Below are positions 63,655 to 64,000 of a stretch of DNA of 64,000 nucleotides, in pieces. The stretch's first letter is position 1. Every line of letters begins with the position of its first letter. The translations under genes were made by a program, and so were the position numbers. The notes under the pieces are model-generated. The model saw only the letters and a program-made list of their open reading frames with translations. It was not told the origin of the DNA and searched no databases. This DNA comes from Lachnospiraceae bacterium (lineage in GTDB: Bacteria > Bacillota > Clostridia > Lachnospirales > Lachnospiraceae), in NCBI GenBank assembly GCA_029338735.1, contig JAQYAY010000041.1, forward strand, positions 1 to 64,000. The letters are read 5' to 3'.

Positions 63655-63793
63655 TAGTGGTCGTCGTCTTTGACTGGCCTGTCCAAAGCCGGCCTATGCG
63701 CTCCGCCTTCAGCCATTTCATGGCTTTGGCTGCGCGCCGGGAACGGCCTAAATGCTTTGAACAGGCCATCAAAGACGACGACGACCTTACTAC
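63654..63793. repeat. 140-bp imperfect palindrome
   Basis: The left arm (63654-63682, containing GGTCGTCGTCTTTGA) is answered by the right arm (63761-63793, containing TCAAAGACGACGACGACC). Inside, GGCCT/AGGCC, CAAAGC/GCTTTG and AGCCAT/ATGGCT pairs continue to the centre near 63717-63723. The element is richer in G+C than its surroundings, and sits directly behind the FlhB-like stop. It has no T-run, so it is not a simple terminator. Confidence 0.88.
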
Positions 63794-63822
63794 ATGATTA
63801 GATAAAAAGACAGGGTTATATT

Positions 63823-64000
63823 ATGACTACGAATACAAGGGCCCTTGGGGCGCAGAAGGAAGAGCTTGCAGCGGAATTTTTAGAAAAAGAGGGGCTTCGT
63901 ATTGTTGAGAGAAATTTCAGGTGCCGTCAGGGCGAGGTTGATATCATTGCCTATGATGGTGACACTCTCTGCTTTATTGAAGTGAAGTACAGGAGTTCTT
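63823..64000 (+). CDS. yraN: YraN family (UPF0102) nuclease-fold protein, N-terminal part
   Basis: Only 59 codons are in the window; the gene runs off the right edge. It reads [37 protein letters not shown] and FIEVKYR, the YraN pattern of an endonuclease-like fold (GE-D-EVK active residues). Its biological role is not established. The ATG at 63823 has AGGG at 8 bases. Position downstream of rnhB is conserved in many Firmicutes. Confidence 0.9.
   Translation, partial: MTTNTRALGAQKEELAAEFLEKEGLRIVERNFRCRQGEVDIIAYDGDTLCFIEVKYRSS

Overview
The window is a 64 kb stretch of chromosome from an anaerobic, low-to-middling GC member of the Clostridia, most likely a Lachnospiraceae (Butyrivibrio, Roseburia or Lachnospira-like) gut or rumen fibre degrader. 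This is inferred from pyruvate:ferredoxin oxidoreductase, a Clostridia-type CBS/DRTGG inorganic pyrophosphatase, class III fructose bisphosphatase, strong AGGAGG ribosome-binding sites with several TTG starts, a GH5 cellulase, a domain-permuted GH3 beta-glucosidase, a pullulanase and a bile-salt-hydrolase-like enzyme. No rRNA, tRNA, CRISPR array, prophage or insertion sequence was found.

Layout. 0-11.5 kb: end of nifJ, an acidic membrane-anchored coiled-coil protein with ppaC, a phosphopantetheinyl transferase, a repeat-rich spacer, ilvN-ilvC, a secreted GH5 endoglucanase, leuC-leuD, and on the minus strand malic enzyme with a small winged-helix-like protein. 11.6-20.2 kb: rho, then plsX-acpP-rnc-smc-ftsY (lipid, RNA, chromosome and secretion housekeeping). 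20.2-27.4 kb: a tight run of ilvA, topoisomerase IV-like parE-parC, an HdeD-like membrane protein and argC. 27.4-37.7 kb: choloylglycine hydrolase, an iron alcohol dehydrogenase (minus), fbp, ychF-nrdR, efp with two small genes, pullulanase and trpS. 37.7-51.5 kb: Na/phosphate symporter (minus), a thioesterase/nitrilase-HD pair, groES-groEL under CIRCE, then a co-directional run of a small protein, a TIM-barrel protein, permuted GH3, pncB, HD-GYP and prfC. 51.6-64 kb: recA-recX, an unknown protein ending in a J-like domain (minus), and the SRP/ribosome-maturation cluster ylxM-ffh-rpsP-khpA-rimM-trmD-rplS-lepB-rbgA-lepB-rnhB-ylqG-ylqH-yraN.

How it fits together. Carbohydrate enzymes (GH5, GH3, pullulanase) feed sugars to glycolysis and PFOR; fbp and malic enzyme serve gluconeogenic and malate flux; ilvN/ilvC/leuCD/ilvA supply branched-chain amino acids but without ilvB, ilvD, leuA or leuB nearby. 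The Bacillus-like block plsX...ftsY-ylxM-ffh...rnhB is present but split by about 34.7 kb of unrelated genes.

Most unusual observations: a divergent promoter pair that appears to share one palindromic -35 hexamer between malic enzyme and rho; a nitrilase-like/HD fusion whose catalytic lysine position is Asp, paired with a FlK-like thioesterase; the permuted GH3; a Q/N-rich disordered insert in Rho; an unknown protein with a C-terminal HPD motif; a nearly leaderless ylxM transcript predicted from a consensus promoter; and four kinds of intergenic repeats (22-bp inverted repeat, 61-bp tandem repeat, heptamer arrays, 140-bp palindrome). Nothing here is a clear defence or mobile system. All functional calls are from reading motifs by eye; no database search was run.
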